The notes beneath the pieces were generated by a model that saw only the letters and a program-made list of their open reading frames with translations, had not been told where the DNA came from and made no database searches. The position numbers and the translations under genes are program-made. Shown one piece after another: positions 17,971-25,808 of a DNA stretch of 64,000 nt. Source of the DNA: Brevundimonas sp. SORGH_AS_0993 (lineage in GTDB: Bacteria; Pseudomonadota; Alphaproteobacteria; Caulobacterales; Caulobacteraceae); the NCBI RefSeq assembly GCF_030818545.1, contig NZ_JAUTAH010000001.1, positions 811,001-875,000 of the forward strand, in the 5' to 3' direction. How positions within the stretch are numbered: the first letter of the stretch is position 1; every line of letters starts with the position of its first letter.

Positions 17971-19022
17971 GCCACAGCACTCTCCGACACCTGTGGCGCG
18001 TTTTCAACACCCGAGTTGTCCGGACGCGGCGTTTTCGGTCGCCATAGCTCCGCCATGGCCGCTTCGACGGCTTCGACCGCTTCCAGCCGGCAGATTCTCG
18101 CCTTGACCTCTCGCCGGTGTTGCGGGTCCGCCGGCCAAGGCGCCTGTTCGATGTACCAGCCCAGGTGCTTGCGGAACATCTTCAGGCCCAGCGGCAGGCC
18201 ATAGAAGGCGGCTGAGGCGTGCAGATGCTCGATCACGATGGCCAGGCGCGCTTCGGGTCCCGGTTCGGCCATCGCCACGCCGTCGATCAGCGCCCGCTCC
18301 AGGTGCGCCGCCAGCCAGGGCCGGCCATAGACCCCGCGTCCCAGCATCAGCCCGTCCGCGCCCGACGCCGCCAAGGCTTGCCGCGCCGCCTCGACCGTCA
18401 CGATGTCGCCATTGACGATGACCGGAATCCCGACCTCCGCCTTGACCGCGCCCACGGCCTCCCAGTCGGCCTGGCCCGTGTAGAATTGCTTGCGGGTGCG
18501 GCCGTGGACGGTGACGGCCTTGACCCCGATGGCTTCGGCCCGCATCGCCAGATCGGCGGCGTTCTTGCTGTCGTCGTCCCAGCCCAGGCGCATCTTGACC
18601 GTGACCGGACGCGACACGGCCTTCACCGCCGCCTCCATGATCCGACAGGCCAGGTCCGGCGTTCGCATCAGGGCCGAGCCGGCGGCCGAACCCGTCACCT
18701 CCTTGGCGGGGCAGCCGAAGTTCAGGTCGATGATGTCGGCCCCGGCCTTTTCGGCCATGCGCGCGCCCTCGGCCATCTGCTCGGGATCGCGCCCGACCAA
18801 CTGGATCACCGTCAGAGGCAGTCCTTCCCCGACCGCCGCGCGCCGCACCACGTCGGGCCGCGCCCGCGCCAGCTCCTTGGCCGCCACCATCTCGGTCGCC
18901 ACATAGGCCGCGCCCAGTCTGGAGGCCAGGAGACGGAACGGCAGGTCGGTAACGCCGGTCATGGGCGCCATCAGCACCCGGCCCGGAACGGTCACGTCGC
19001 CGATCTGAAGCGTCTTCGTCAT
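17967..19022 (-). CDS. dusB: tRNA-dihydrouridine synthase DusB (NifR3)
   Basis: A 351-residue FMN TIM-barrel enzyme. It starts MTKTLQIGDVTVPGRVLMAPM; upstream in-frame starts add only residues not typical of the family. Signatures are MAPMTGVTDLPFR, LNFGCPAKEVTGSAAGSAL with the catalytic cysteine, TVHGRTRKQFYTGQADW and GRGVYGRPW. It reduces uridines in tRNA D-loops. It leads the operon dusB-ntrY-ntrX-dat, comparable to the classic nifR3-ntrBC-ntrYX locus. Only 64 bases separate it from divergent ispDF, which must contain both promoters. Confidence 0.95.
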   Translation of the reverse strand: MTKTLQIGDVTVPGRVLMAPMTGVTDLPFRLLASRLGAAYVATEMVAAKELARARPDVVRRAAVGEGLPLTVIQLVGRDPEQMAEGARMAEKAGADIIDLNFGCPAKEVTGSAAGSALMRTPDLACRIMEAAVKAVSRPVTVKMRLGWDDDSKNAADLAMRAEAIGVKAVTVHGRTRKQFYTGQADWEAVGAVKAEVGIPVIVNGDIVTVEAARQALAASGADGLMLGRGVYGRPWLAAHLERALIDGVAMAEPGPEARLAIVIEHLHASAAFYGLPLGLKMFRKHLGWYIEQAPWPADPQHRREVKARICRLEAVEAVEAAMAELWRPKTPRPDNSGVENAPQVSESAVA

Positions 19023-19086
19023 CGGGGCCTTTCGCCTCATCCCACAGCCCCTCGTCAAGCCTGACCACGCCGTTTAGAAGGCCGCC

Positions 19087-20229
19087 ATGACCTTCTCCGC
19101 CCTCATCGTCGCCGCCGGATCTGGCTCTCGCGCCGGCGGCGACAAACAATGGCGCGACCTGGGCGGCAGGCCCGTCCTGCGCTGGTCGGCCGAGGCACTG
19201 CTGAACGCCGGCGCCCAGGAACTGATCGTCGTGATCGCGCCGGACGCCCAGGATCGCGTCGCCCAGGCCCTGTCCGGCCTCTCGTCCTGGCGCGCCGTGA
19301 CGGGCGGGAAAACCCGCGCCCAATCCGTTCGCGCGGGACTGGCGGCCCTAAGTTGTCCGGCGGATCAGCCCGTTCTGATCCACGACGCCGCCCGACCCCT
19401 GCTGGCCCGCGAGGTCGTCGACCGTCTGATCGCGGCCCTGAAAGACGCCGACGGCGCCCTGCCCGCCCTGCCCGTCGCCGACAGCCTGCGCCGGGGTCAG
19501 GACGGCCGCATGGCGGGCGTGGTCGAGCGCGACGGCCTCTGGCGCGCCCAGACGCCTCAGGCCTTCCGTCGCGGCGTGATCGAGGCCGCCTACGCCGCCT
19601 GGCCCGTCGATGAGACGCCGACCGACGAAGCCGTGGTCGTGGACCGCCAAGGCGGCCGCGTCGTTCTGGTCGAGGGCGATCCGCGCCTTCTGAAACTGAC
19701 CTACCCCGAGGATTTCGCCATGGCCGAGGCTCTGCTGCCGCGACAGACCCGCATCGGCTCGGGCTACGACGTCCATCGCTGGGGGCCTGGCGGCTCGGTC
19801 TGGCTATGCGGGATCGAAGTGCCGCACGACCAGACCCTGATCGGCCATTCGGACGCCGACGCCGGCCTGCACGCCCTGACCGACGCCATCCTGGGCGCCG
19901 TCGCCGAGGGCGACATCGGCGACCACTTTCCGCCATCGGACCCGAAGTGGAAGGGGGCCTCGTCCGACCGTTTTCTGGTCCACGCCGCCGATCTGGTGAA
20001 GGCGCGCGGAGGCCGCATCGTCAACGTCGACGTGACCCTGATCTGCGAGCATCCCAAGGTGAAGCCGCACCGCCTGGCCATGCGCGAACGCATCGCGGGC
20101 CTGCTCGATTTGGCGCTGGACGCCGTCAGCGTGAAGGCGACGACCAGCGAGGGCTTGGGCTTCACGGGGCGCAACGAGGGCTTGGCCGCCCAGGCGGTGG
20201 CGACGATCGACCTGCCTGCCGCGATCTAA
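19087..20229 (+). CDS. ispDF: Bifunctional IspD/IspF (MEP pathway)
   Basis: A 380-residue fusion. The N-terminal half (1-220) is 2-C-methyl-D-erythritol 4-phosphate cytidylyltransferase with the CTP-binding [16 protein letters not shown] and [10 protein letters not shown]. The C-terminal half (from about [12 protein letters not shown]) is the cyclodiphosphate synthase, with zinc ligands in YDVHRW and IGHSDADAG and the terminal [13 protein letters not shown]. The protein performs the third and fifth steps of isoprenoid precursor synthesis. The fusion is frequent in alphaproteobacteria. It converges on the spermidine-synthase-like gene with a nine-base gap. Confidence 0.97.
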   Translation: MTFSALIVAAGSGSRAGGDKQWRDLGGRPVLRWSAEALLNAGAQELIVVIAPDAQDRVAQALSGLSSWRAVTGGKTRAQSVRAGLAALSCPADQPVLIHDAARPLLAREVVDRLIAALKDADGALPALPVADSLRRGQDGRMAGVVERDGLWRAQTPQAFRRGVIEAAYAAWPVDETPTDEAVVVDRQGGRVVLVEGDPRLLKLTYPEDFAMAEALLPRQTRIGSGYDVHRWGPGGSVWLCGIEVPHDQTLIGHSDADAGLHALTDAILGAVAEGDIGDHFPPSDPKWKGASSDRFLVHAADLVKARGGRIVNVDVTLICEHPKVKPHRLAMRERIAGLLDLALDAVSVKATTSEGLGFTGRNEGLAAQAVATIDLPAAI

Positions 20230-20238
20230 TTCAGGCGT

Positions 20239-22524
20239 TTAGCGGTGCGAATAGGTCCATTGCCTCAGCAATGAGCCGAACAGATTGACGTAGTCGTCGG
20301 TCCAGGGCCGGACCGGACTAGGCCGCAGGGTGCGCCAGCGCGGATCGGCCCGGAACGGGGCCAAGGCCGCCTCGCTCTTGCCGATGATCAGGGCTTCGGT
20401 CGAGGCCTCGGCCATCTCGCCCCGGTTCGACGCCTCGACATAGACCTGATGCAGATGCGGCGCACCCAGCGCCCGGGCCGCCGCCTCGGCCGGCTGGGTG
20501 ATCTCCAGGTTCCGGTTCGACAGGTGCAGCACCACGACCCCGTCCGGCGCCAGGGCGCGCAGATAGCCCCGGATCGCCTCGACCGTCAGCAGATGGGTCG
20601 GCACGGCGTCCGAACTGAAGGCGTCGATGACCAGCAGATCGTATCCGCCGGCCGGCTCTCGCGCCAGGGTCAGGCGCGCGTCCCCAATCACCGTCCGCAC
20701 CGGCCCTTCCGCGCAGTCGCCGATGAAGCTGAACCAGCGGCGATCCCGTGACAGGCGATCCACCATCGGATCGATCTCGAAGAAGGTCAGTTGGTCCTGT
20801 TGGCGCTTATAGGCCGCCATGGCCCCGGCGCCCTGCCCCACGACCCCGATACGCGCCCCGTCCGGGCGGCGCGCCTGCGTCTTCAGCGCGGCCTGCCCCA
20901 GCGGGGTCGCCGTGGCGTAATAGAGGGTGGGGTGACAGCGATAAGCCTCGGCCTGGCCCTGCGCGCCATGCAGGGTCGTGCCATGCATCAGAACATGGAC
21001 CGGCCCGCCCAGGTGCGGATCGTTGATCGTCGCCACCCGCATGACGCCGAAGAAGCTGCGTTCGGTCAGGTCCCAGTCATAGCCGCGCGCCAGCGTGTAT
21101 CCGGACCAGGCGACGGCCGCCAGAACGACGGCGAACAGCACGGCCCGGTCTCGCACCAGAAAGGCCAGGACGGCCGACACGCCTAACATCGCCTGGGCGA
21201 TCCGCAGCCATTGGGCGTCGGGAATCGCGGCGCGTAGATCGGGCGCGTGACGCACCATTTCCATCGATAACGGCGCCGACAGGGCGACCACGACGCCCGC
21301 CACAGCGCAGACGATCTCCCACGGCCGCATCTCTCGCCTGCTCCAGGGGCGCAGCAGGGCCACCGCCACCAGGACCAGCGGATATTCCCACACCATCTCG
21401 AACACGGCCGGGGCGATCAGGGCGTTGAACACCCCGCCGACCACGCCGCCGAAGGAGAGCAGCAGATAGAATTCGGTCAGCCGATCCGGTGCGGGCCGTC
21501 GCGTGGCCAGCCGCTGATGGCACATCAGGGCCGCAAAGAAGAAGGCGATCAGATTGACGGCGAACACCGCCAGCCACTCCCCGCTGCGGAACGCCACCAT
21601 GGCCGCGCAGGCCGCGCCCATTCCGGCCTGCAGCACCAGGGTCGTGCGCGGCGCGATGGCCGGGCGATCCTGAAAAGCGATAACGAAGGTCAACAGATAC
21701 AGCGCCAACGGGATAACCCACAGGAAGGGGGCCGAGGCCACATCGGTCGACAGATGCGCCGTCACCCCCAGCATCAGGCTGGACGGCGCGGCGGCCAGCA
21801 GCACCAGCATCGCCTTCTCGCGCCAGGCGATGGGCGGGCTGACGGCCAGGCGCGGGGCCGGCGTCTGGCCCGAACCGCGTCGCCAGGCCGTCAGCGCCAA
21901 GCCGGCGATCAGGACGACGAACAGGGCGTAGCCGCCGCTCCACGCCCAGCGCTGGCCTGACAGACTGGCCAGGGGTTCGATCACTACCGGATAGGCCAGC
22001 AGCGCAAGGAAGCTGCCCAGGTTGGACGCTGCATAGAGGACGTAGGGATTCCTGCCCCCATGCCAGCCCACGCGCGCCCGCGCCCACCAGGCCTGAAGCA
22101 GGGGGGCCGTGGCCGATAGAACCGCGAACGGCGCCCCGACCGACAGCGCCAGGGTCGCCAACAGCCAAAAGGTCGGCCGACCGGGATCGGGATCGCCCAG
22201 CACGCCCGTGACCCTCAAGGGCAGGAACAGGGCCGCCAGCGCCAGCGCGCCCAGATGCACCCCCATCTGGACCCGCATCGAACCCAGCCTCTGCAGCAGG
22301 TGCGCATAGGCGTAGCCGGCCAGGAGGGCGGTCTGGAAAAAGACCATGGCCGCATTCCACACCGACGGCGATCCGCCCAGCGTCGGCAAAACCAGCTTCG
22401 TCACCATGGGCTGAACCACGAAGACCAGACAGGCCGAGGTGAAGACGGCGACGGCGAAAAGAATCGGCGTCAGACGGTCGCGGGCGGATTCGGCAGGCAG
22501 CGGACGATCCAGAGCCTCGGTCAT
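20239..22524 (-). CDS. Fused multi-pass membrane / spermidine synthase-like protein
   Basis: A 761-residue protein. The first 500 residues hold a run of hydrophobic helices starting PILFAVAVFTSACLVFVVQPMVTK, which is the usual N-terminus of the fused MFS/spermidine synthase group. The last 230 residues form an SAM-binding Rossmann-like domain of the SpeE fold with IGVVGQGAGAMAAY, TFFEIDPMVDRLS and YDLLVIDAFSSDAVPTHLLT. The role of the membrane half is unknown; aminopropyl transfer is not established for this group. It is an isolated gene, divergent from pncC with a 40-base gap. Confidence 0.85.
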   Translation of the reverse strand: MTEALDRPLPAESARDRLTPILFAVAVFTSACLVFVVQPMVTKLVLPTLGGSPSVWNAAMVFFQTALLAGYAYAHLLQRLGSMRVQMGVHLGALALAALFLPLRVTGVLGDPDPGRPTFWLLATLALSVGAPFAVLSATAPLLQAWWARARVGWHGGRNPYVLYAASNLGSFLALLAYPVVIEPLASLSGQRWAWSGGYALFVVLIAGLALTAWRRGSGQTPAPRLAVSPPIAWREKAMLVLLAAAPSSLMLGVTAHLSTDVASAPFLWVIPLALYLLTFVIAFQDRPAIAPRTTLVLQAGMGAACAAMVAFRSGEWLAVFAVNLIAFFFAALMCHQRLATRRPAPDRLTEFYLLLSFGGVVGGVFNALIAPAVFEMVWEYPLVLVAVALLRPWSRREMRPWEIVCAVAGVVVALSAPLSMEMVRHAPDLRAAIPDAQWLRIAQAMLGVSAVLAFLVRDRAVLFAVVLAAVAWSGYTLARGYDWDLTERSFFGVMRVATINDPHLGGPVHVLMHGTTLHGAQGQAEAYRCHPTLYYATATPLGQAALKTQARRPDGARIGVVGQGAGAMAAYKRQQDQLTFFEIDPMVDRLSRDRRWFSFIGDCAEGPVRTVIGDARLTLAREPAGGYDLLVIDAFSSDAVPTHLLTVEAIRGYLRALAPDGVVVLHLSNRNLEITQPAEAAARALGAPHLHQVYVEASNRGEMAEASTEALIIGKSEAALAPFRADPRWRTLRPSPVRPWTDDYVNLFGSLLRQWTYSHR

Positions 22525-22564
22525 GCCTCTGGTTAGAGCCGGGTTCGCGGCCTATGAAAAGACC

Positions 22565-23053
22565 ATGTTCCCCGATGACATCCAGCGCCTGGCGCAACAG
22601 ATTGTCGCGGCCGCCAGCCGACGCGGCCTGACGCTGACCACAGCCGAAAGCTGCACCGGCGGGCTGGTCGCCGGCGCCCTGACGGCCATCGCCGGCTCGT
22701 CGACCGCCCTGGACCGGGGGTTCGTCACCTATAGCAACGAAGCGAAGGCCCAGATGCTGGGCGTGGACGAGCAATTGTTGAAGACCCACGGCGCGGTGTC
22801 CGAGCCCGTGGCGCGGGCCATGGCGACCGGCGCCGTCGACCATTCGCGCGCGACCGTTTCGGTCGCCGTCACCGGCGTTGCCGGTCCCGGCGGCGGATCG
22901 GCCCAAAAGCCGGTCGGCCTGGTCCATTTCGCGGCGGCCGGCCCAGGGGGCGTGGTTCATCGTGAGGAGCGGTTCGGCGACCTGGGCCGCGAGGCGGTGC
23001 GCCTGGCCGCCGTGCGTGTGGCGCTGGACATGCTGGCGGACCGCCTGGCGTGA
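22565..23053 (+). CDS. pncC: Nicotinamide-nucleotide amidohydrolase (CinA C-terminal type)
   Basis: A 162-residue stand-alone CinA C-terminal domain. Motifs are TTAESCTGGLVAGALTAIAG, GFVTYSNEAKAQMLGV and VTGVAGPGGGSAQKPVG. The enzyme deamidates NMN to nicotinic acid mononucleotide in NAD recycling. The ATG at 22565 gives MFPDDIQRLAQQ and matches the family; an open extension upstream lies over the neighbouring gene. The stop overlaps the GTG of the TusA-like gene by four bases. Confidence 0.93.
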   Translation: MFPDDIQRLAQQIVAAASRRGLTLTTAESCTGGLVAGALTAIAGSSTALDRGFVTYSNEAKAQMLGVDEQLLKTHGAVSEPVARAMATGAVDHSRATVSVAVTGVAGPGGGSAQKPVGLVHFAAAGPGGVVHREERFGDLGREAVRLAAVRVALDMLADRLA

Positions 23054-23298
23054 CGGACCCCATCGTCATCGACGCCCGCGGTCATCGGTGCCCCACGCCC
23101 AGCCTCAGACTGATGAAGGCGCTGCGAGGGGCCACGCCGCCTGCGCGTTTCGTCCTTCTGGCCACCGACCCCATGGCCCGGATCGACGTGCCCTATCTGA
23201 TGAGCCAGACAGGAGGGCGCGTGACCCAGGTGGAAGACGTCGACGGCGTGATCCGCCTTACGGTCGAGATCGCCGCGCCCGCCGCTCCGACAGATTGA
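23050..23298 (+). CDS. TusA-family sulfurtransferase-like protein
   Basis: An 82-residue protein with IDARGHRCPTPSLRLMKAL, the CPxP motif whose cysteine carries persulfide sulfur in TusA/SirA proteins. TusA passes sulfur to tRNA-thiolation and molybdopterin pathways; this gene could serve either. It starts with GTG overlapping the pncC stop (GTGA). Its last 41 bases overlap the convergent YihY/BrkB gene, so the two 3' ends are antisense to each other. Confidence 0.85.
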   Translation: MTDPIVIDARGHRCPTPSLRLMKALRGATPPARFVLLATDPMARIDVPYLMSQTGGRVTQVEDVDGVIRLTVEIAAPAAPTD

Positions 23299-24208
23299 CC
23301 ACCCCGGCGGGCGGGGCGGCCATCTGGGCCTGGGCCTTTGCGGCCAGCTCCATTTCGGTGGCGAACGCCCCGCCGTAGAAGATGGCGTTGACGTTCCACG
23401 ACAGCCAGATCAACAGCACCACCACGGCGCCGACCGAACCGTAGGTGGCCCCCAAGGGCGCGATCTGTTCGACATAGATGGCGCACAGCCAGGACGACAC
23501 CACCGACATCAAGGTTGCGACTAGGCCGCCCGTCGCCGACGGCAGCCAGGCAACGGGCGTCCTGTGACTCATGGCGTAGCGGTAAAGCAGCGTCAGGCCG
23601 ATCGCCAGGCCGACGGCCGGCAACAGGGCGTCCAGCGGCGCGAACCCGCGCGCCGCTTCGCCCGCCGGGCCGGAGGAGGCATGGGCCAGAATCCGCACGG
23701 TCACGACCGCCCCCGACACCACGGTGAACAGGGCGAAGGCGAAGATGGCGACGAAGAAGGCCAGCAGATTGAATTTGAAGAAGCCGTGCGGCTCGGTCTC
23801 GTCATGAATCAGGTTCAAACCCGCCAGCAAGGCCTTGAATCCGCGATGAGCGGCATAGGCGCCGACGAACAAGGCGAAGGCGCTCTGGGCCGAAACGGTG
23901 CGGGCCGAAGCATTGCTCAACCGGGCGATCTCGCCCTGGAAAATGGCTTGGGCGGCATCCGGCAACAGGTCCGACAGGGCCGCCGCCTGGGCGCTGACCT
24001 CGTCGATCGACAGACCCAGCTTGTAGAAGCCGATCAGGATGGCGATGGCCGGAAACACGGCCAGAAGGGCGAAGAACGACACCCCGCCCGTGTAGAGCAT
24101 GACGTCCCGACCCCAGCTTCGCGCGAAGGCGCGCACAGACAGGCCGGCCCAGAAACGGGGCGCCCGCAGGACGGATCGGGTCAAATGATCGCTCAAGCCG
24201 GTCCCCAC
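23258..24208 (-). CDS. YihY/virulence factor BrkB family membrane protein
   Basis: A 316-residue protein with six predicted transmembrane segments. The first is in LYTGGVSFFALLAVFPAIAILIGF and the last near TYGSVGAVVVLLIWLSWNVNAIFYGGAFATE, both recognisable YihY features. The family was once called ribonuclease BN by mistake; no function is settled. The start is GTG (MGTGLSDHLTRS). It converges on the TusA-like gene, overlapping by 41 bases, and diverges from popA across 181 bases. Confidence 0.9.
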   Translation of the reverse strand: MGTGLSDHLTRSVLRAPRFWAGLSVRAFARSWGRDVMLYTGGVSFFALLAVFPAIAILIGFYKLGLSIDEVSAQAAALSDLLPDAAQAIFQGEIARLSNASARTVSAQSAFALFVGAYAAHRGFKALLAGLNLIHDETEPHGFFKFNLLAFFVAIFAFALFTVVSGAVVTVRILAHASSGPAGEAARGFAPLDALLPAVGLAIGLTLLYRYAMSHRTPVAWLPSATGGLVATLMSVVSSWLCAIYVEQIAPLGATYGSVGAVVVLLIWLSWNVNAIFYGGAFATEMELAAKAQAQMAAPPAGVVNLSERRARRSRP

Positions 24209-24389
24209 AACCGTTGCACAAGCGGCGGAACCTAGCGGATTCCACGACGGGTGTAAGTCCTTTCCGCATGCGCGGATTTCTGGGGTTCAGCCGCATCCGA
24301 CGACTGTTCCTTAACACCCACATGGCTATGATCGTTATGGCTCCGCTTGGGAGCCGCAAGGCGCGGCGCGCTTCACGGAGACGGAAGAC

Positions 24390-25697
24390 TTGAATTTCGA
24401 CGCGCGTGTCTTGGTTCTCGCGGCGACCGATGATCGCGTCGGCGCTCTGGCGGCCGGACTGGATGCCCTGGGCTGGCGCACCGTCACCGCGCACAGCCTG
24501 GATGCGGGAGAGGCGACGCTGAAGGATTTTCCGCTTGAGGCGGTCCTCATCGACGCCGACCAGTATTCGACCCATGCCCTCTCGCGCCTGAGAGCGGCGG
24601 CCGAGCCACGGCGCGTTCCCATCGTGGTTGTCGGCCTGCGCCCCGACCATGCGACGGACGCGGACCTGGCCATGTCGACCCTGCCCCATCCCGCCCAGGC
24701 CGCCCTCCGGCTCGAACAACTGGTGCGCGCGGCCATCGCCGAGGAAGAGTTCCGCCTGCGCGTCACCACCTTCGCGGCGCGCAGCATCGGCCTGAGCCCG
24801 GAGCGGGAGGACGACACGCCCTTGCGCGTCCTGGCCGCCGGAGTGGCGGATCGGCGCTTCCTGGCCCTGTCCAACACCCTGACGGCCGCAGGGGCGGAGG
24901 TGGTCGCCGCGCCGACGCCCTACACCGCCTTCGATTATCTGCACGAAAGCGCCTTCGACGCCGCGGTTCTGTGGGGCGCCGACGATCATGCCCCGGCCCT
25001 GTCGATCGCCTCGGGCATGAAGCGCAACACGCGCCTCTATCACATCCCGCTGATGCTCTATCTGCGCGGCAAGAACGAGATCAGCCTGTCGGAGCTGTTC
25101 AATCGCGGCTTCGCCGACGTAGCCTCGGCCGACACGCCAGAGATGGAGACGGCGGAACGCATCCTCAGCCTGGCGCGCGCCCACCGCCGCCACCTGACCA
25201 TCCGCAAGGCGCTGGATTCGGTGCGCAGCCTGGAGGTCATGGATCCCGCGACCGGCCTGTTCACGCCCGAAATCTTCGCCGCCCACCTTGCCCGAGTGGC
25301 GAATGCGTCGCGCGCCAGAAAGCGTCCGCTCTCCGTCTGCGTCCTGCGCGTGCGAGAGACCGAGGCCGTGACCTGGGCGCGCCAAGGCGGTTGGCTGGAC
25401 CGCGCCATGCCTCAGATCGGCGCCATGGTGTCGCGCCTGGTGCGGGTGGAAGACACCCCCGTGCGCCTGGCCAAGGAGGTCTTCGCCCTCGCCCTGCCCG
25501 CCACCCATGGCCAGGAGGCGCGCCTGGCGGCCGAGCGCATCGCCGCCGTGATCGGCTGCACCGCCTTCGACGCAGGCGCAGACCGTTCGCCCTTCGTGGC
25601 CGAATTCGACGTGGGCTCGGCCGAGATGCGCCATGGCGAAACCGCCGGCGCCCTTCTGGAACGCGCCTCCGCCGACCTGTTCGACAAGATCAGCTAG
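24390..25697 (+). CDS. popA: PopA-like cyclic-di-GMP effector (REC-REC-degenerate GGDEF)
   Basis: A 435-residue cytosolic protein. The first receiver-like domain (5-115) has LIDAD with candidate phospho-acceptor D55; a second, degenerate receiver spans about 145-265. The GGDEF domain (285-435) has lost its catalytic motif, with AKEVF at 361-365, but keeps the inhibitory-site RxxD as RVED at 352-355, exactly five residues upstream. That combination is the hallmark of Caulobacter PopA, which binds c-di-GMP at the I-site and helps recruit CtrA to ClpXP. The TTG start is preceded by a GGAAG-like site. A Caulobacter-type cell-cycle role is inferred from the domain pattern. Confidence 0.8.
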   Translation: MNFDARVLVLAATDDRVGALAAGLDALGWRTVTAHSLDAGEATLKDFPLEAVLIDADQYSTHALSRLRAAAEPRRVPIVVVGLRPDHATDADLAMSTLPHPAQAALRLEQLVRAAIAEEEFRLRVTTFAARSIGLSPEREDDTPLRVLAAGVADRRFLALSNTLTAAGAEVVAAPTPYTAFDYLHESAFDAAVLWGADDHAPALSIASGMKRNTRLYHIPLMLYLRGKNEISLSELFNRGFADVASADTPEMETAERILSLARAHRRHLTIRKALDSVRSLEVMDPATGLFTPEIFAAHLARVANASRARKRPLSVCVLRVRETEAVTWARQGGWLDRAMPQIGAMVSRLVRVEDTPVRLAKEVFALALPATHGQEARLAAERIAAVIGCTAFDAGADRSPFVAEFDVGSAEMRHGETAGALLERASADLFDKIS

Positions 25698-25700
25698 GTT

Positions 25701-25796
25701 CAGTCGACATCGAGCCTAGTGACGTCCTTCCGAGGCTGAGCGGAGCGAAGAACCCGGAAGGACGAGCCGAGAGATCATTCTCACGAATGTCGATTG
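25701..25796. repeat. Nested extragenic palindrome between popA and mfd
   Basis: Two nested inverted repeats fill the 111-base convergent interval. The inner arms are gtccttcc (25724-25731) and ggaaggac (25756-25763), an exact match. The outer arms are cagtcgacat (25701-25710) and atgtcgattg (25787-25796), a nine-of-ten match. Between the inner arms is ctgagcggagcgaagaaccc, typical of dispersed REP-like palindromes of GC-rich proteobacteria. It may end both transcripts, although there is no uridine tract. No second copy was seen in this window. Confidence 0.6.
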
Positions 25797-25808
25797 ACTT
25801 GGGGCCCC

